DNA of 64,000 nt from Endozoicomonas sp. OPT23 (GTDB lineage: Bacteria > Pseudomonadota > Gammaproteobacteria > Pseudomonadales > Endozoicomonadaceae): the NCBI RefSeq assembly GCF_009653635.1, contig NZ_PPFD01000004.1, positions 210,386 through 274,385 on the forward strand, in the 5' to 3' direction. Position 1 is the first letter of the stretch, and every line of letters begins with the position of its first letter. Positions 17,990-26,632 of the stretch are shown piece by piece. The notes below the pieces were generated by a model, which did no database searches, was not told the origin of the DNA, and was given only the letters and a program-made list of their open reading frames with translations. The translations under genes and the position numbers were made by a program.

Positions 17990-19294
17990 ATGTCGAATAA
18001 CTCTAATAAAAAGTTACTACCGGGACTTGAAGCCATTGAGACTGCCAGTATCGATGAGATTCGCAGCCTTCAACTGAGTCGTTTGCGCAAAACTCTTGAA
18101 CACGCCTATAACAACTCACCGGTATATCGAAACAAGTTTGATCAGGCTGGCGTCCACCCGGACGACCTGAAAGATTTGAGTGATCTCGCAAAATTTCCTT
18201 TCACCAGTAAGGCTGACCTCAGAGACAACTATCCATTTGGTATGTTTGCCCTGCCGCAGAAGGATATCGTTCGCATCCATGCTTCCAGTGGCACAACAGG
18301 TAAACCTACTGTAGTGGGTTACTCAAAAAATGATATAAGCATTTGGTCGGACGTTGTTGCCCGTTCAATTTATGCAGCAGGTGGCCGTCCGGAAGATAAA
18401 GTGCATATTTCCTATGGCTATGGATTGTTCACTGGCGGACTGGGCGCTCACTATGGTGCTGAACGCTTGGGCTGCACTGTCATCCCTATGAGTGGCGGTC
18501 AGACAGAAAAGCAGGTGCAGCTGATCAAAGATTTCGACCCTGACATTATTATGGTAACGCCGTCTTATATGCTGAATATTGCAGATGAAATGGAGCGTGA
18601 AGACATTGATCCACACAAGTGTTCACTGAGAGTTGGTATTTTCGGTGCAGAACCCTGGACCAATGCGATGCGTCAGGATATTGAACAGCGACTGAATATT
18701 GATGCTGTTGATATTTATGGTCTATCCGAAGTCATGGGGCCAGGCGTTGCTCAAGAGTGTGTCGAAGCTAAAGATGGTCCAATTATCTGGGAAGATCATT
18801 TCTACCCGGAAATCATTGACCCGAAAACCGGTGAAGTATTGCCCGACGGTGAAGAGGGAGAGCTGGTTTTCACCAGCCTGACCAAGGAAGCCATGCCTGT
18901 AATTCGTTATCGTACCCGTGACCTTACCCGCCTCTTGCCAGGCACATCCAGAAGCATGCGCCGTATGGATAAAATCACCGGGCGCAGTGATGACATGCTG
19001 ATTATTCGTGGTGTAAACGTATTCCCGACCCAGATTGAGGAACAAATCTGTAATATTGAAGAACTGACACCGCACTATATGATCGAAGTAAACAAGACTG
19101 GCAACATGGACACAGTTAGAGTCAGTGTTGAAAGCGGGCTTAGCAACTCGACTGAACTGAATCAGCAGCTGGCCTCATCCCTGCGCCACAAGATCAAATC
19201 CTACATAGGCATATCCGCCAGTATTGATATCGTTGAACCTGGAGAGCTGCCACGCTCTGAGGGTAAGGCGAAAAGAGTTATAGATAATCGTTAA
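17990..19294 (+). CDS. paaK: Phenylacetate-CoA ligase
   Basis: It activates phenylacetate with ATP and CoA, the entry step of the pathway, in the cytosol. The 434-residue adenylate-forming enzyme has the P-loop-like HASSGTTGKPTVVGYS, the adenine motif YGLSEVMGPGVAQEC, YRTRDLTRLLPG and the C-terminal GRSDDMLIIRGVNVFPTQIE hinge region. The ATG at 17990 follows a GGGCACGG stretch. It is transcribed alone and divergently from paaZ, with its own terminator. Confidence 0.97.
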   Translation: MSNNSNKKLLPGLEAIETASIDEIRSLQLSRLRKTLEHAYNNSPVYRNKFDQAGVHPDDLKDLSDLAKFPFTSKADLRDNYPFGMFALPQKDIVRIHASSGTTGKPTVVGYSKNDISIWSDVVARSIYAAGGRPEDKVHISYGYGLFTGGLGAHYGAERLGCTVIPMSGGQTEKQVQLIKDFDPDIIMVTPSYMLNIADEMEREDIDPHKCSLRVGIFGAEPWTNAMRQDIEQRLNIDAVDIYGLSEVMGPGVAQECVEAKDGPIIWEDHFYPEIIDPKTGEVLPDGEEGELVFTSLTKEAMPVIRYRTRDLTRLLPGTSRSMRRMDKITGRSDDMLIIRGVNVFPTQIEEQICNIEELTPHYMIEVNKTGNMDTVRVSVESGLSNSTELNQQLASSLRHKIKSYIGISASIDIVEPGELPRSEGKAKRVIDNR

Positions 19295-19313
19295 AGCTGC
19301 TCATTAGAGATGG

Positions 19314-19340
19314 AAAAGCCAGCATCACGCTGGCTTTTTT
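19314..19340 (+). terminator. Rho-independent terminator after paaK
   Basis: A 10-bp stem AAAAGCCAGC / GCTGGCTTTT with loop ATCAC ends in a T run. Confidence 0.9.
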
Positions 19341-19365
19341 AATGGTCGACGATAGAAACCTGGCT

Positions 19366-19466
19366 CTAGTGCAGCCAAACGCTTGACCTCATACTAATAA
19401 TACGCAGGTTATCCCCGCGCAAGCGGGGATAACGACTGCACGTATATCAGGGCTTTCCTGCACTAG
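19366..19466. repeat. Short element with inverted ends and a CRISPR-repeat-like palindrome
   Basis: Between the convergent paaK and TRAP genes, CTAGTGCAG (19366-19374) and its exact complement CTGCACTAG (19458-19466) frame about 100 bp. Inside is a perfect palindrome (19408-19433) with 11-nt arms GTTATCCCCGC around GCAA. That core strongly resembles the repeat of type I-E CRISPR arrays. There is only one copy, with no spacers and no cas genes in the window, so it is not an array. The right arm overlaps the dctM stop codon. It may be a miniature or REP-type element, or a transcription-ending hairpin for dctM. Confidence 0.5.
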
Positions 19467-20767
19467 TGACTGTAAAGCAACCCCGGTAACCAAAGAGAAA
19501 TAGCCGGTACCAGAAGTAGCAGCACTAATCGCACTATATCAGCACACCAGAAGGGTGTAACACCACGAAAAATAGTACTGGTCTTGATGTCTTTGATAAC
19601 ACTGCTCAACACAAAGATATTCAATCCTACCGGTGGCGTAATCAGACTGATCTCGGTTACAACCACAACGATTATTCCAAACCAGACCAGGTCAAACCCC
19701 ATACTCTGCACCAAGGGAAAGAACACGGGCACCGTCAACAACAACATAGACAGGCTTTCGAACACCGTTCCCAATATGATGTAAATGGCAATAATGGCCA
19801 GCATCACGAGAAAAGGTTCAGCGCCCACCGATTGAATCAGACCCACCAGTTCCTGAGGCAAGCCAGCCCTGTTAACGAAGTTGGAATAGATCAGTGCACC
19901 TATTATCACCCCGAACAGCATAGTCGAAGTTCGTGCTGTTTCGATAAGGATTTCCTTTAAAACAGCAAGCGTTAGGGTTCCCCGAAACAGAGCAATAAAG
20001 AAGGCTCCGGCTGCGCCAATACCAGCGGCTTCTGTAGGTGTAAATATACCGCCATAGATCCCCCCCATTACCAGCGCAAACAGACCCAGTATTGACGACA
20101 CTGACCGTAAGGCATGCCACTTTTCCTTACTGGATAACTTCTCTCCTGCAGGGCCCGCCTTCGGATTGCGCCATACGACATAACGGGTCGCCAGCATATA
20201 AAAAACAATGCCCAGTAAACCTGGCAGGAAGCCTGCGGCAAACAGATCACGAATACTCTGCTCGGTCAGAACACCGTAGATTATCAGAATGACACTGGGA
20301 GGAATCAGAATCCCTAAAGTTCCACCCGCAGCAATGGAGGCTGAAGCCAGAGCATCGGAATAGCCATACTTGCGCATGGATGGCATGGCTACCTTGGCCA
20401 TAGTGGCAGAAGTTGCCAGGCTGGAACCGGAAATAGCCGAGAAGCCACCGCAGGCAGCGACGGTAGCCATTGCCAGGCCGCCCCGCTTATGTCCAAGAAA
20501 GGCATAACAGGCTTTGTACAGTTCCTGCGAAAGACCTGCGCGGGTAATAAAATTACCCATCAGGATAAACATCGGGATAACCGACAGGCCATAATCCTGA
20601 GCAGTATCAATCATACGACGAGCACTGACTGAAAGAGCCCCGTTGAAATTCCAGTCGCCCAGAGCCGCATAGCCAATAAAACCAATTGTACCCATCGCGA
20701 AAGCAATGGGCATGCGCAATAGAATAAGAAACATCAGGGCCGCGAAGCCGATCAGAGTGATTGTCAT
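19463..20767 (-). CDS. TRAP transporter large permease (DctM family)
   Basis: The 434-residue, roughly 12-helix membrane subunit drives substrate import with an ion gradient. It shows family segments MRMPIAFAMGTIGF-like LRMPIAFAMGTIG, ARRMIDTAQDYGLSVIPMFILMG, SGSSLATSATMAKVAMPSM and GGTLGILIPPSVILIIYG. It is the last gene of a dctP-dctQ-dctM unit, 5 bp from the small permease. Next to the paa genes and behind a PaaX-like site, an aromatic carboxylate such as phenylacetate is the likely substrate. Confidence 0.93.
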   Translation of the reverse strand: MTITLIGFAALMFLILLRMPIAFAMGTIGFIGYAALGDWNFNGALSVSARRMIDTAQDYGLSVIPMFILMGNFITRAGLSQELYKACYAFLGHKRGGLAMATVAACGGFSAISGSSLATSATMAKVAMPSMRKYGYSDALASASIAAGGTLGILIPPSVILIIYGVLTEQSIRDLFAAGFLPGLLGIVFYMLATRYVVWRNPKAGPAGEKLSSKEKWHALRSVSSILGLFALVMGGIYGGIFTPTEAAGIGAAGAFFIALFRGTLTLAVLKEILIETARTSTMLFGVIIGALIYSNFVNRAGLPQELVGLIQSVGAEPFLVMLAIIAIYIILGTVFESLSMLLLTVPVFFPLVQSMGFDLVWFGIIVVVVTEISLITPPVGLNIFVLSSVIKDIKTSTIFRGVTPFWCADIVRLVLLLLVPAISLWLPGLLYSH

Positions 20768-20772
20768 GCGGG

Positions 20773-21294
20773 TTACTCCTGATTCTCGTACTCTTTGTCC
20801 ACCAGCCGGGTAATGACCAGTACAAACGCCGTCACCGATGTCAGAAAACAGGATGCAGCGATAAAGTGAATGAAGTAGCTGACCGGAATTTCCAGATACT
20901 CGGTCACCTCTTCGTAGCCGGCCGCCCTATCTGCCAATCCCCAGACCTTCATACCAATGACAGCGAGACTGGAACCAATGCAAAGATCAAAGAACATATC
21001 ACGGACTTTCTTTAACCCTTCTGGAAATAGGTTATCGATCAGATCGACGACAATGTGTTCCTTGCGCCAGGTAATCAGAGGCATAGCGGAAAAGATCAGA
21101 CAACCGAGCAACAGCTCGGTAATTTCGACACTACCAATCAAAGGGCTGTCAAATAGATACCGACCCAAAACATCGATACAGGTCACTACCATCAGGAAAA
21201 ACAGTACACTGGCAGCGAACCATTTCAGGAGCCACTCGAAGCGCATGGCTCCGAGCTCCCAAAACCGGATCAGTGTGATAACGGTCTCTTTCAT
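20773..21294 (-). CDS. TRAP transporter small permease (DctQ family)
   Basis: A 173-residue protein with four predicted membrane helices (WFAASVLFFLMVVTCIDV, ELLLGCLIFSAMPLI, MFFDLCIGSSLAVIGM, FIHFIAASCFLTSVTAFVL). The LGRYLFDSPLIGSVEITELLLG stretch, seen here in parts, is typical of DctQ. It assembles with the large permease; the gene lies 9 bp after the binding-protein gene and 5 bp before dctM. Confidence 0.9.
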   Translation of the reverse strand: MKETVITLIRFWELGAMRFEWLLKWFAASVLFFLMVVTCIDVLGRYLFDSPLIGSVEITELLLGCLIFSAMPLITWRKEHIVVDLIDNLFPEGLKKVRDMFFDLCIGSSLAVIGMKVWGLADRAAGYEEVTEYLEIPVSYFIHFIAASCFLTSVTAFVLVITRLVDKEYENQE

Positions 21295-21303
21295 TACTGC
21301 CTC

Positions 21304-22332
21304 TTACAGTTGTAAAGGCTTATAATTACGAGCTTCTTCCTTGAAGGCATTAAGTGCCGCTTGTGCATCCACCTTGCGCTTCTTGACCGAACTCAGCCAC
21401 TTATCTTCCATATCAGCAACCAACTGATTGAAGTAAGCAACATCCTCTTCCGAGGCAGGGATCACTTTACTGCCAGAGGCAATAATATCGGCTTCACCGA
21501 CCTTGTCTGCCCTATCCCAGAGCCTGCCAGCCAGAGCCGACAGTTTCTCACCGGAAACTGACAACACAGCCTTACGATCGCTGTCGGACAGTCGATCCAG
21601 AAAGTCAGGGCTCAGGAAAATACCAAAGGAGCCTAGATACAGACCGTTAGGCAGCTTGACGGTATAAGGTGCAACGTCCTTGAATCGTGCCACCTTCATC
21701 ATATCCATCTGCATGAACAAACCATCCGCGACGCCCTGGGAAAGCATCTCATAGGCCTTATTGGCCGGAGCACTGACACCGGAAACACCTAGGCGCTTAC
21801 CGACTTCTGCTGACATACCACCGCCAATACGGACTTTCTTTCCCTTAAGATCTTTCAGTGATTTCAGCGGTTCACGCATATGCACCTGACCCGGACCATG
21901 GACAAACAAGCCTGCCAGTTGAATACCATTGTACTCACCGGATTTATTGAAGAACTGCTCATTTACCCGCCAGTGGGCAACAGAAATAGCTTCCGGTGAA
22001 CCTTTAATATTGGGCAGTTCAGCCATCTGGGGGAGACGAAAACGTCCTGGCAGATAACCATGGAATGTCCATGAAGCATCTACGGCACCATCCTCAACCA
22101 TATCCACCAGACTCTTTGGATGACCAACGTCGTATTCAAGTTTGACCTTGACCCGACCTTCCGTAGCCTCTTCGATCCATTTCCCCCAGGTCGGCAGGAC
22201 ATCTTTATTCATGGTATGGGTCGGGCTCAGCCAGGTTGCTATCCGCAGCTGAGTATCTGCTGCCCAGGTGCCAGCCGCTGAAAGTCCCAGACCAATTGCC
22301 AGAATGCCGGTTGTTATTTTTCTTTTAAGCAC
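21304..22332 (-). CDS. TRAP transporter periplasmic substrate-binding protein (DctP family)
   Basis: The periplasmic receptor of the TRAP system. It begins with a signal peptide (KRKITTGILAIGLGLSAAGTWA, cleavage near TWAAD) and continues with DTQLRIATWLSPTH. Family segments are KVKLEYDV, KDLKGKKVRIGGG and NGLYLGSFGIF. The open frame extends upstream to 22443, but a GTG at 22332 has a perfect AAGGAG site 6 nt before it and places the signal peptide at the N-terminus, giving 342 residues. The substrate is not evident from sequence; context suggests phenylacetate or a related acid. Confidence 0.9.
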   Translation of the reverse strand: MLKRKITTGILAIGLGLSAAGTWAADTQLRIATWLSPTHTMNKDVLPTWGKWIEEATEGRVKVKLEYDVGHPKSLVDMVEDGAVDASWTFHGYLPGRFRLPQMAELPNIKGSPEAISVAHWRVNEQFFNKSGEYNGIQLAGLFVHGPGQVHMREPLKSLKDLKGKKVRIGGGMSAEVGKRLGVSGVSAPANKAYEMLSQGVADGLFMQMDMMKVARFKDVAPYTVKLPNGLYLGSFGIFLSPDFLDRLSDSDRKAVLSVSGEKLSALAGRLWDRADKVGEADIIASGSKVIPASEEDVAYFNQLVADMEDKWLSSVKKRKVDAQAALNAFKEEARNYKPLQL

Positions 22333-22430
22333 GGGCCACTCCTTGTTGTTATTTTCTGTGGAAACTCTCCCATCACTGAGTAGGAAAATTTCTGTATCCA
22401 CAGCTTTTGTGTTGCCTTGAACGCATAAAG

Positions 22431-22468
22431 TGACACAGATCAATTTTTATTACAAAATTTTTGTATCA
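22431..22468. promoter_or_regulatory. Candidate PaaX operator before the TRAP operon
   Basis: TGACAC (22431-22436, one mismatch) and GTATCA (22463-22468) are 26 bp apart, the same spacing as before paaA. The right arm TTGTATCATATAAG (22461-22474) is identical to the one before paaA. It lies about 100-136 bp upstream of the preferred dctP start. Confidence 0.65.
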
Positions 22469-22544
22469 TATAAGAGCAAAAAAACAGGCAATCACTTTTC
22501 AATGTTTGATCTCTCAAAAATGAAACACAGTCACACTCACCTGC

Positions 22545-22680
22545 CTAACCCTCAGTAAACTCATGCTCATGAAACCATGCCGTATACTTTGGTGCTTTTT
22601 TAGTCTGAGGCCACTCTTTAAGCATCAGTTGTACTGCCTTCAATGATATCAAAGAGATTTCTATAGCAAGACAGCCTAAG
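22545..22680 (-). pseudogene. C-terminal fragment of an unidentified protein next to the IS
   Basis: On the minus strand, about 44 codons without a stop run from the IS edge to a TAG at 22545-22547. The peptide contains LMLKEWPQTKKAPKY and TAWFHEHEF, whose composition looks like real protein sequence. No start codon or upstream part remains; the reading frame is not continued on the far side of the insertion sequence. It may be the tail of a gene removed during IS activity. I do not recognise the family. Confidence 0.35.
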
Positions 22681-22770
22681 AGACTGTCTCAAAAGTGATC
22701 AGACACTAGCATGGAAGAATTTACAGACTTGAGCTAAATATTCCTCATCACCTGCTACGAGAGGAATATT

Positions 22771-23546
22771 ATGTATCCCTCAGATTTGACCGATGATGAA
22801 TGGAAACTTATCAAGCCTTTTTTTCCTGACCCTGGTTATGATAAGCCAAAAAATGGCAGGCTTAGAGACTGGCCTTACAGGCTAATTCTTGATGCCATTT
22901 TTTACGTTGATAAGACGGGGTGCCAATGGCGACAAATGCCTTCTGATTTCCCTCCATGGGGTACCGTTTACACGTATTTTCGGAATTGGAAACTAGATGG
23001 CACATGGAAAATGGTTCACGACGCCTTGAGAGATCAAGTTCGAATTAATGCGAGGAAGTGCCCACAGCCAACAGCAGCTAGCATTGACACCCAAAGCGTT
23101 AAAACCTCTTTAAAAGGGGGCTCCGCGGATACGATGGCGGTAAAAAGTGCAAAGGTAGAAAGAGGCATATTGCAGTAGATACCTTTGGCTTGATTCTCGT
23201 GCTGTGGGTTCATTCAGCAGCTCTCAGTGACAGCCTCACAGGTCATATAATTCTTGCCTGTATAAAAAAGCACTTCAAAAAAGTGCGCAAAGTTTGGTCC
23301 GACTGTGGCTATAGAGGTTTTCTTGAAGAATGGTTTTATCGGCGTAAACCTAAAAGAGAGCTTGAGATAACTAAAAGACCACAGGGCAAATTCGTTGTTC
23401 AGGCAAAGCGCTGGGTAGTCGAGCGAACATTTGGCTGGTTTGAAGGCTCTCGCCGTCTGTCAAAGGACTATGAACAACTGCCAGAGAGCTCCGAGTTCTT
23501 TATCTATATATGTATGATTCGAATGATGGTAAGGCGGCTTGTGTAG
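22771..23546 (+). CDS. IS5-family transposase, made by -1 frameshifting
   Basis: The first frame (22771-23178) gives a 135-residue protein starting MYPSDLTDDEWKLIKPFFP, with the DUF4096-type N-terminal domain and the first catalytic Asp in ASIDTQSVK. The rest of the DDE domain lies in the -1 frame: KGRKRHIAVDTFG, the second Asp in VWSDCGYRG, and the Glu in VVERTFGWFEGSRRL. A canonical slippery heptamer T TTA AAA (23109-23115) lies in the correct phase just where the frames join. A -1 slip there yields a full 258-residue transposase, the normal IS5 length. Programmed frameshifting is known in the IS427 group, so the element is probably intact rather than mutated. Confidence 0.82.
23109..23115 (+). 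other. Ribosomal -1 frameshift heptamer
   Basis: TTTAAAA is phased T TTA AAA relative to the upstream transposase frame. This is the X XXY YYZ form for tandem slippage, and the downstream frame resumes as AGG GGG CTC CGC. Confidence 0.7.
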
Positions 23547-23679
23547 TTTTAAAACAGCCTATACCACTCATTAGCTCACCAGCAAGACAAACTCAGCATC
23601 AACTATAGACAAATTAAAACACCTCTTCCTGAAGCCTTTAAAGTGAGCGATAACACTCCAGTCAATACTGAACTATGGA

Positions 23680-23710
23680 GGTCGGAGGCACACGCGCGCC
23701 CTCTCCGACC
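23680..23710. repeat. GC-rich inverted repeat
   Basis: GGTCGGAG (23680-23687) and CTCCGACC (23703-23710) form an 8-bp stem around a GC-rich loop containing CGCGCG. It lies just past the end of the M20 gene and may act as its weak terminator. Confidence 0.4.
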
Positions 23711-23725
23711 ACATTTTTCACAATC

Positions 23726-24883
23726 TCATTTCTTTGCTGGCAGTCGGTTCTCAACCAGAGTCTGCCAGTAAGCGACACCTTTCATAAGTATATTGTCATT
23801 AAAATCATAGTTTGGCTTGTGCAGGGCATTACCGCCTTCAGTATCCACACCATTTCCCATAAGTATGTAGCAACTGTTCACTTCCCTTTGCATAAATGAA
23901 AAGTCTTCACTTATGGTCAGGGGCTGACAATCACCATCAACGTTTTCTGCGCCCAGCGCTTCCTGTGCAGCCTGAATAGCGTATTCAGTCTCTCTGGGTG
24001 AGTTGATGGTAGAAAGGAAGGTATTGGTGAATTTATATTTGTACTCAACACCTGCAGATGCACATTGCCCTGCAACAACCCGCTCAATCGCTGCTTCTAT
24101 TTTCGCCAGTGCTTCGTCAGTAAAAGAACGGGTATCACCAGTAATTCTTACGTGAGATGGAATGACATTAACAGTGCCGTTGGTTGCAAATTCTGTCACC
24201 GAGATAACAGCGGTTTCACTGATTGCACTGAGGTTACGTGAAACAATAGTCTGCAGGGCACAAACAATCTGCGCACCCACAACAATAGGATCTGTTCCCA
24301 TATGTGGTAGAGCGGCATGACCACCTGTTGCAATAATATCTATCTCGAAACTGCTCTCGCTTGCCATTATTGAACCAGAGCGGGTCAGTACCTGTCCGGC
24401 TCGAATGCCTGGCATATTATGGATAGCGTAGACAGCATCAATACTCCAGCGAGTGAACAGCCCGTCAGCTATCATCGCCTTGGCACCCATGCCATGTTCT
24501 TCGTCTGGCTGAAAAATAAAATAGACTGTGCCGTCGAAGTTTCGGGTACGTGACAGTTCTGAAGCCGCCCCCAGTAACATAGAGGTATGTCCATCATGCC
24601 CACAGGCGTGCATAACGCCTTCATTGACAGATTTATAGTCGAAATCATTGGTTTCATTAATCATCAGAGCATCCATATCAGCGCGTAAGCCGATAGAACG
24701 ATCACTGTTGCCACATTTCAGTATGCCAACAACACCTGTGCCACCAATATTTTGATGGACCTCTATACCAAACTCTTCCAGTTTCGCAGCAACAAAGCCG
24801 GCTGTCTGGTGTTCTTTTAACCCTGTCTCAGGATGCTTATGGAGGTGGTGTCTCCACCCAATGATCTGTTCCTGGATACTCAT
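23726..24883 (-). CDS. M20-family amidohydrolase
   Basis: A 385-residue cytosolic metallo-amidohydrolase of the N-acyl-amino-acid / hippurate hydrolase type. Visible motifs are WRHHLHKHPE at the N-terminus, LRADMDAL, MHACGHDGHTSML (metal ligands), FQPDEEHGMGAKAM (catalytic Glu and ligand), and SEDFSFM near the C-terminus. A dimerisation domain lies between about residues 180 and 290. It is the distal gene of the leftward group M24 hydrolase-BCCT-M20, separated from the BCCT gene by a terminator-like hairpin. The context suggests removal of an acyl group from an imported amino acid derivative; the true substrate is unknown. Confidence 0.9.
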   Translation of the reverse strand: MSIQEQIIGWRHHLHKHPETGLKEHQTAGFVAAKLEEFGIEVHQNIGGTGVVGILKCGNSDRSIGLRADMDALMINETNDFDYKSVNEGVMHACGHDGHTSMLLGAASELSRTRNFDGTVYFIFQPDEEHGMGAKAMIADGLFTRWSIDAVYAIHNMPGIRAGQVLTRSGSIMASESSFEIDIIATGGHAALPHMGTDPIVVGAQIVCALQTIVSRNLSAISETAVISVTEFATNGTVNVIPSHVRITGDTRSFTDEALAKIEAAIERVVAGQCASAGVEYKYKFTNTFLSTINSPRETEYAIQAAQEALGAENVDGDCQPLTISEDFSFMQREVNSCYILMGNGVDTEGGNALHKPNYDFNDNILMKGVAYWQTLVENRLPAKK

Positions 24884-24905
24884 AATTCAGTCTCAACAAT
24901 TCGAA

Positions 24906-24940
24906 AATAAAAAACCCCTTTCCGTTAAACGGTCAGGGGC
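24906..24940 (-). terminator. Terminator after the BCCT gene
   Basis: Read on the minus strand, CCCCTGACCG-TTTAA-CGGAAAGGGG forms a hairpin with a small internal mismatch, followed by TTTTTTATTTT. Confidence 0.8.
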
Positions 24941-24968
24941 GTGTTTGTTATGCCGATACTTTATTTTC

Positions 24969-26546
24969 TCAAGCTACCTGAGGGTTAGCCTCAATGGTTT
25001 TCGGCTGGCTCTCTTCCGCGAACTCCTTTACCGCTTCATCTGAAAATTCACTGCGGAACATTTTCACAGTACTTACCAGACAGAGGAATAGTACGAAAAT
25101 GAGAGGAAGTGCAAAAATCAAACTGATGCTTTGAAGCAACTCGATACCTGAAGTACTACCCATCATCAGGGTAAGAGCCATAGCTGCCTGTGCAATAACC
25201 CAGATTGTGCGCATTTTGTTACTTGGGTTATCAGAGCCATCTTCACACATACTGCTCAGTACAAAGGTTGAACTATTGAGAGAAGTAATGAAGCAGGTGA
25301 ACAAGGCAATAACCACACCAAAGGAAATCAGTTTACCCATCGGGAAGTCTTCCAGCACAATAAACGTTGCGGCTTTAGAAGAAGCGGCAGCAGCCTTCAG
25401 GACTTCAGGTGAAGATTCCAGACCGATAGTGCCGAAGAACGCTACCCAGATGAAGATACCGAGGCAAGGCAGAACCAGAGAGCCCAGAATGAATTCTTTA
25501 ACGGTACGACCCTTGGATACGCGAGCAATGAAAGGACCAACAAAAGGAGCCCAGGCAATTGCCCATGCGTAGTAATAGATCGGCCAGCCGGAGATCCAGG
25601 AGGTTTCATCCTTGGCAGCAAAAGTTGGCAGCTTCAAAGCGTCGCTGAAGAAACCGTTGAGGTAGTTACCCAGGGTGTCAAAGTAAACGTTAACCATCAA
25701 CTTGGTTGGGCCGAGGAGACCAACAAGGATGATCAGACCTGCCAATAAATAGAGGTTATAGTCAGAAAGACGACGGATACCGCCTTCCAGGCCGGTAGTA
25801 GTACAAATAATGGTAATAACAGCAATCACACCAACCAGACAAGCCGTTACCAGATTAGAGGAAGGGATACCGAACAGGTATTCAATACTCACGCCCAGAG
25901 ACAAACCGGTCTGTCCCAGAGAGGTAGATATACCGGCAATAGCACCAAATACACAGATGATATTGATCATCTTACCCATGGAACCATTCGCTTTATCACG
26001 TCCCCATGGCAGCAGGATGTTACTTACCAGACCATTTTCGTTCTTGCGGTACATCAGGTAACCGATAACCAGGCCCAGCACTGCAAATGAAGCCCATGCC
26101 TGAATACCCTGATGAATAAAGGAGCGCTTCAGTGCAAAGGAAGCGGCAGCTGGAGTCATTGGTTCAATACCAGTAGTGACCAGTGGGTTCACGTAGTGGT
26201 AAACCGGCTCCGCCACACCCCAATACAGCATAACTGTACCCATACCGGCGGAGAACAGCAGACCGATCCAGGAAATAGTGGAAAACTCAGGTTTCGCATC
26301 GTCCGGACCGAGACGAATCTGGCCATATTTACTGAAAGCAAAGAACATCATCATGGCTACAAATACAAAGGAGCCCGCGATGTAGACATAACCGAAAGTG
26401 TCAGTCAGATAGTTCATGGTACCTATACCAACGGTATAGAGTGTATCCGGGAACAGAAGCCCCGCTAAAACGGTGATGACAATGAATGTCATCGTGCAGG
26501 TAAATAGCAGTTTACCCTGTTTAAGTTCTTGTGTTTTTTCAGTCAT
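24969..26546 (-). CDS. BCCT-family transporter
   Basis: A 525-residue, 12-helix sodium- or proton-coupled carrier of the betaine/choline/carnitine family. Diagnostic segments are SAGMGTVMLYWGVAEPVYHY and WPIYYYAWAIAWAPFVGPF, the latter carrying the aromatic residues that form the cation-binding box, then ARVSKGRTVKEFILG. The C-terminal 25 residues are hydrophilic. BCCT proteins import quaternary ammonium or sulfonium compounds and ectoines. Neighbouring hydrolases and diaminopropionate ammonia-lyase suggest a catabolic rather than osmotic role here. Confidence 0.93.
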   Translation of the reverse strand: MTEKTQELKQGKLLFTCTMTFIVITVLAGLLFPDTLYTVGIGTMNYLTDTFGYVYIAGSFVFVAMMMFFAFSKYGQIRLGPDDAKPEFSTISWIGLLFSAGMGTVMLYWGVAEPVYHYVNPLVTTGIEPMTPAAASFALKRSFIHQGIQAWASFAVLGLVIGYLMYRKNENGLVSNILLPWGRDKANGSMGKMINIICVFGAIAGISTSLGQTGLSLGVSIEYLFGIPSSNLVTACLVGVIAVITIICTTTGLEGGIRRLSDYNLYLLAGLIILVGLLGPTKLMVNVYFDTLGNYLNGFFSDALKLPTFAAKDETSWISGWPIYYYAWAIAWAPFVGPFIARVSKGRTVKEFILGSLVLPCLGIFIWVAFFGTIGLESSPEVLKAAAASSKAATFIVLEDFPMGKLISFGVVIALFTCFITSLNSSTFVLSSMCEDGSDNPSNKMRTIWVIAQAAMALTLMMGSTSGIELLQSISLIFALPLIFVLFLCLVSTVKMFRSEFSDEAVKEFAEESQPKTIEANPQVA

Positions 26547-26632
26547 GGGAACCTCTTAATCCTGATTGAGCGTACCGGAACATAAAATCGCTACGCTGTA
26601 ATCGGAACCAGCAAGCTGGCTCCGACCAGAAG

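Larger units (their letters stand above)
22681..23560 (+). mobile_element. IS5-family insertion sequence (IS427-like)
   Basis: About 880 bp bounded by imperfect inverted repeats of 16 bp: AGACTGTCTCAAAAGT on the left, and on the right AGTTTTAAAACAGCCT, whose complement matches it at 12 of 16 positions. It encodes one IS5-type transposase split over two frames. The exact ends and the target duplication are uncertain. A decayed, inverted copy of its first 340 bp lies at 30.55-30.88 kb. Confidence 0.82.

Noticed and set aside
19408..19433. CRISPR array
   Set aside because: Only one repeat-like palindrome, no spacers and no cas genes within the window.
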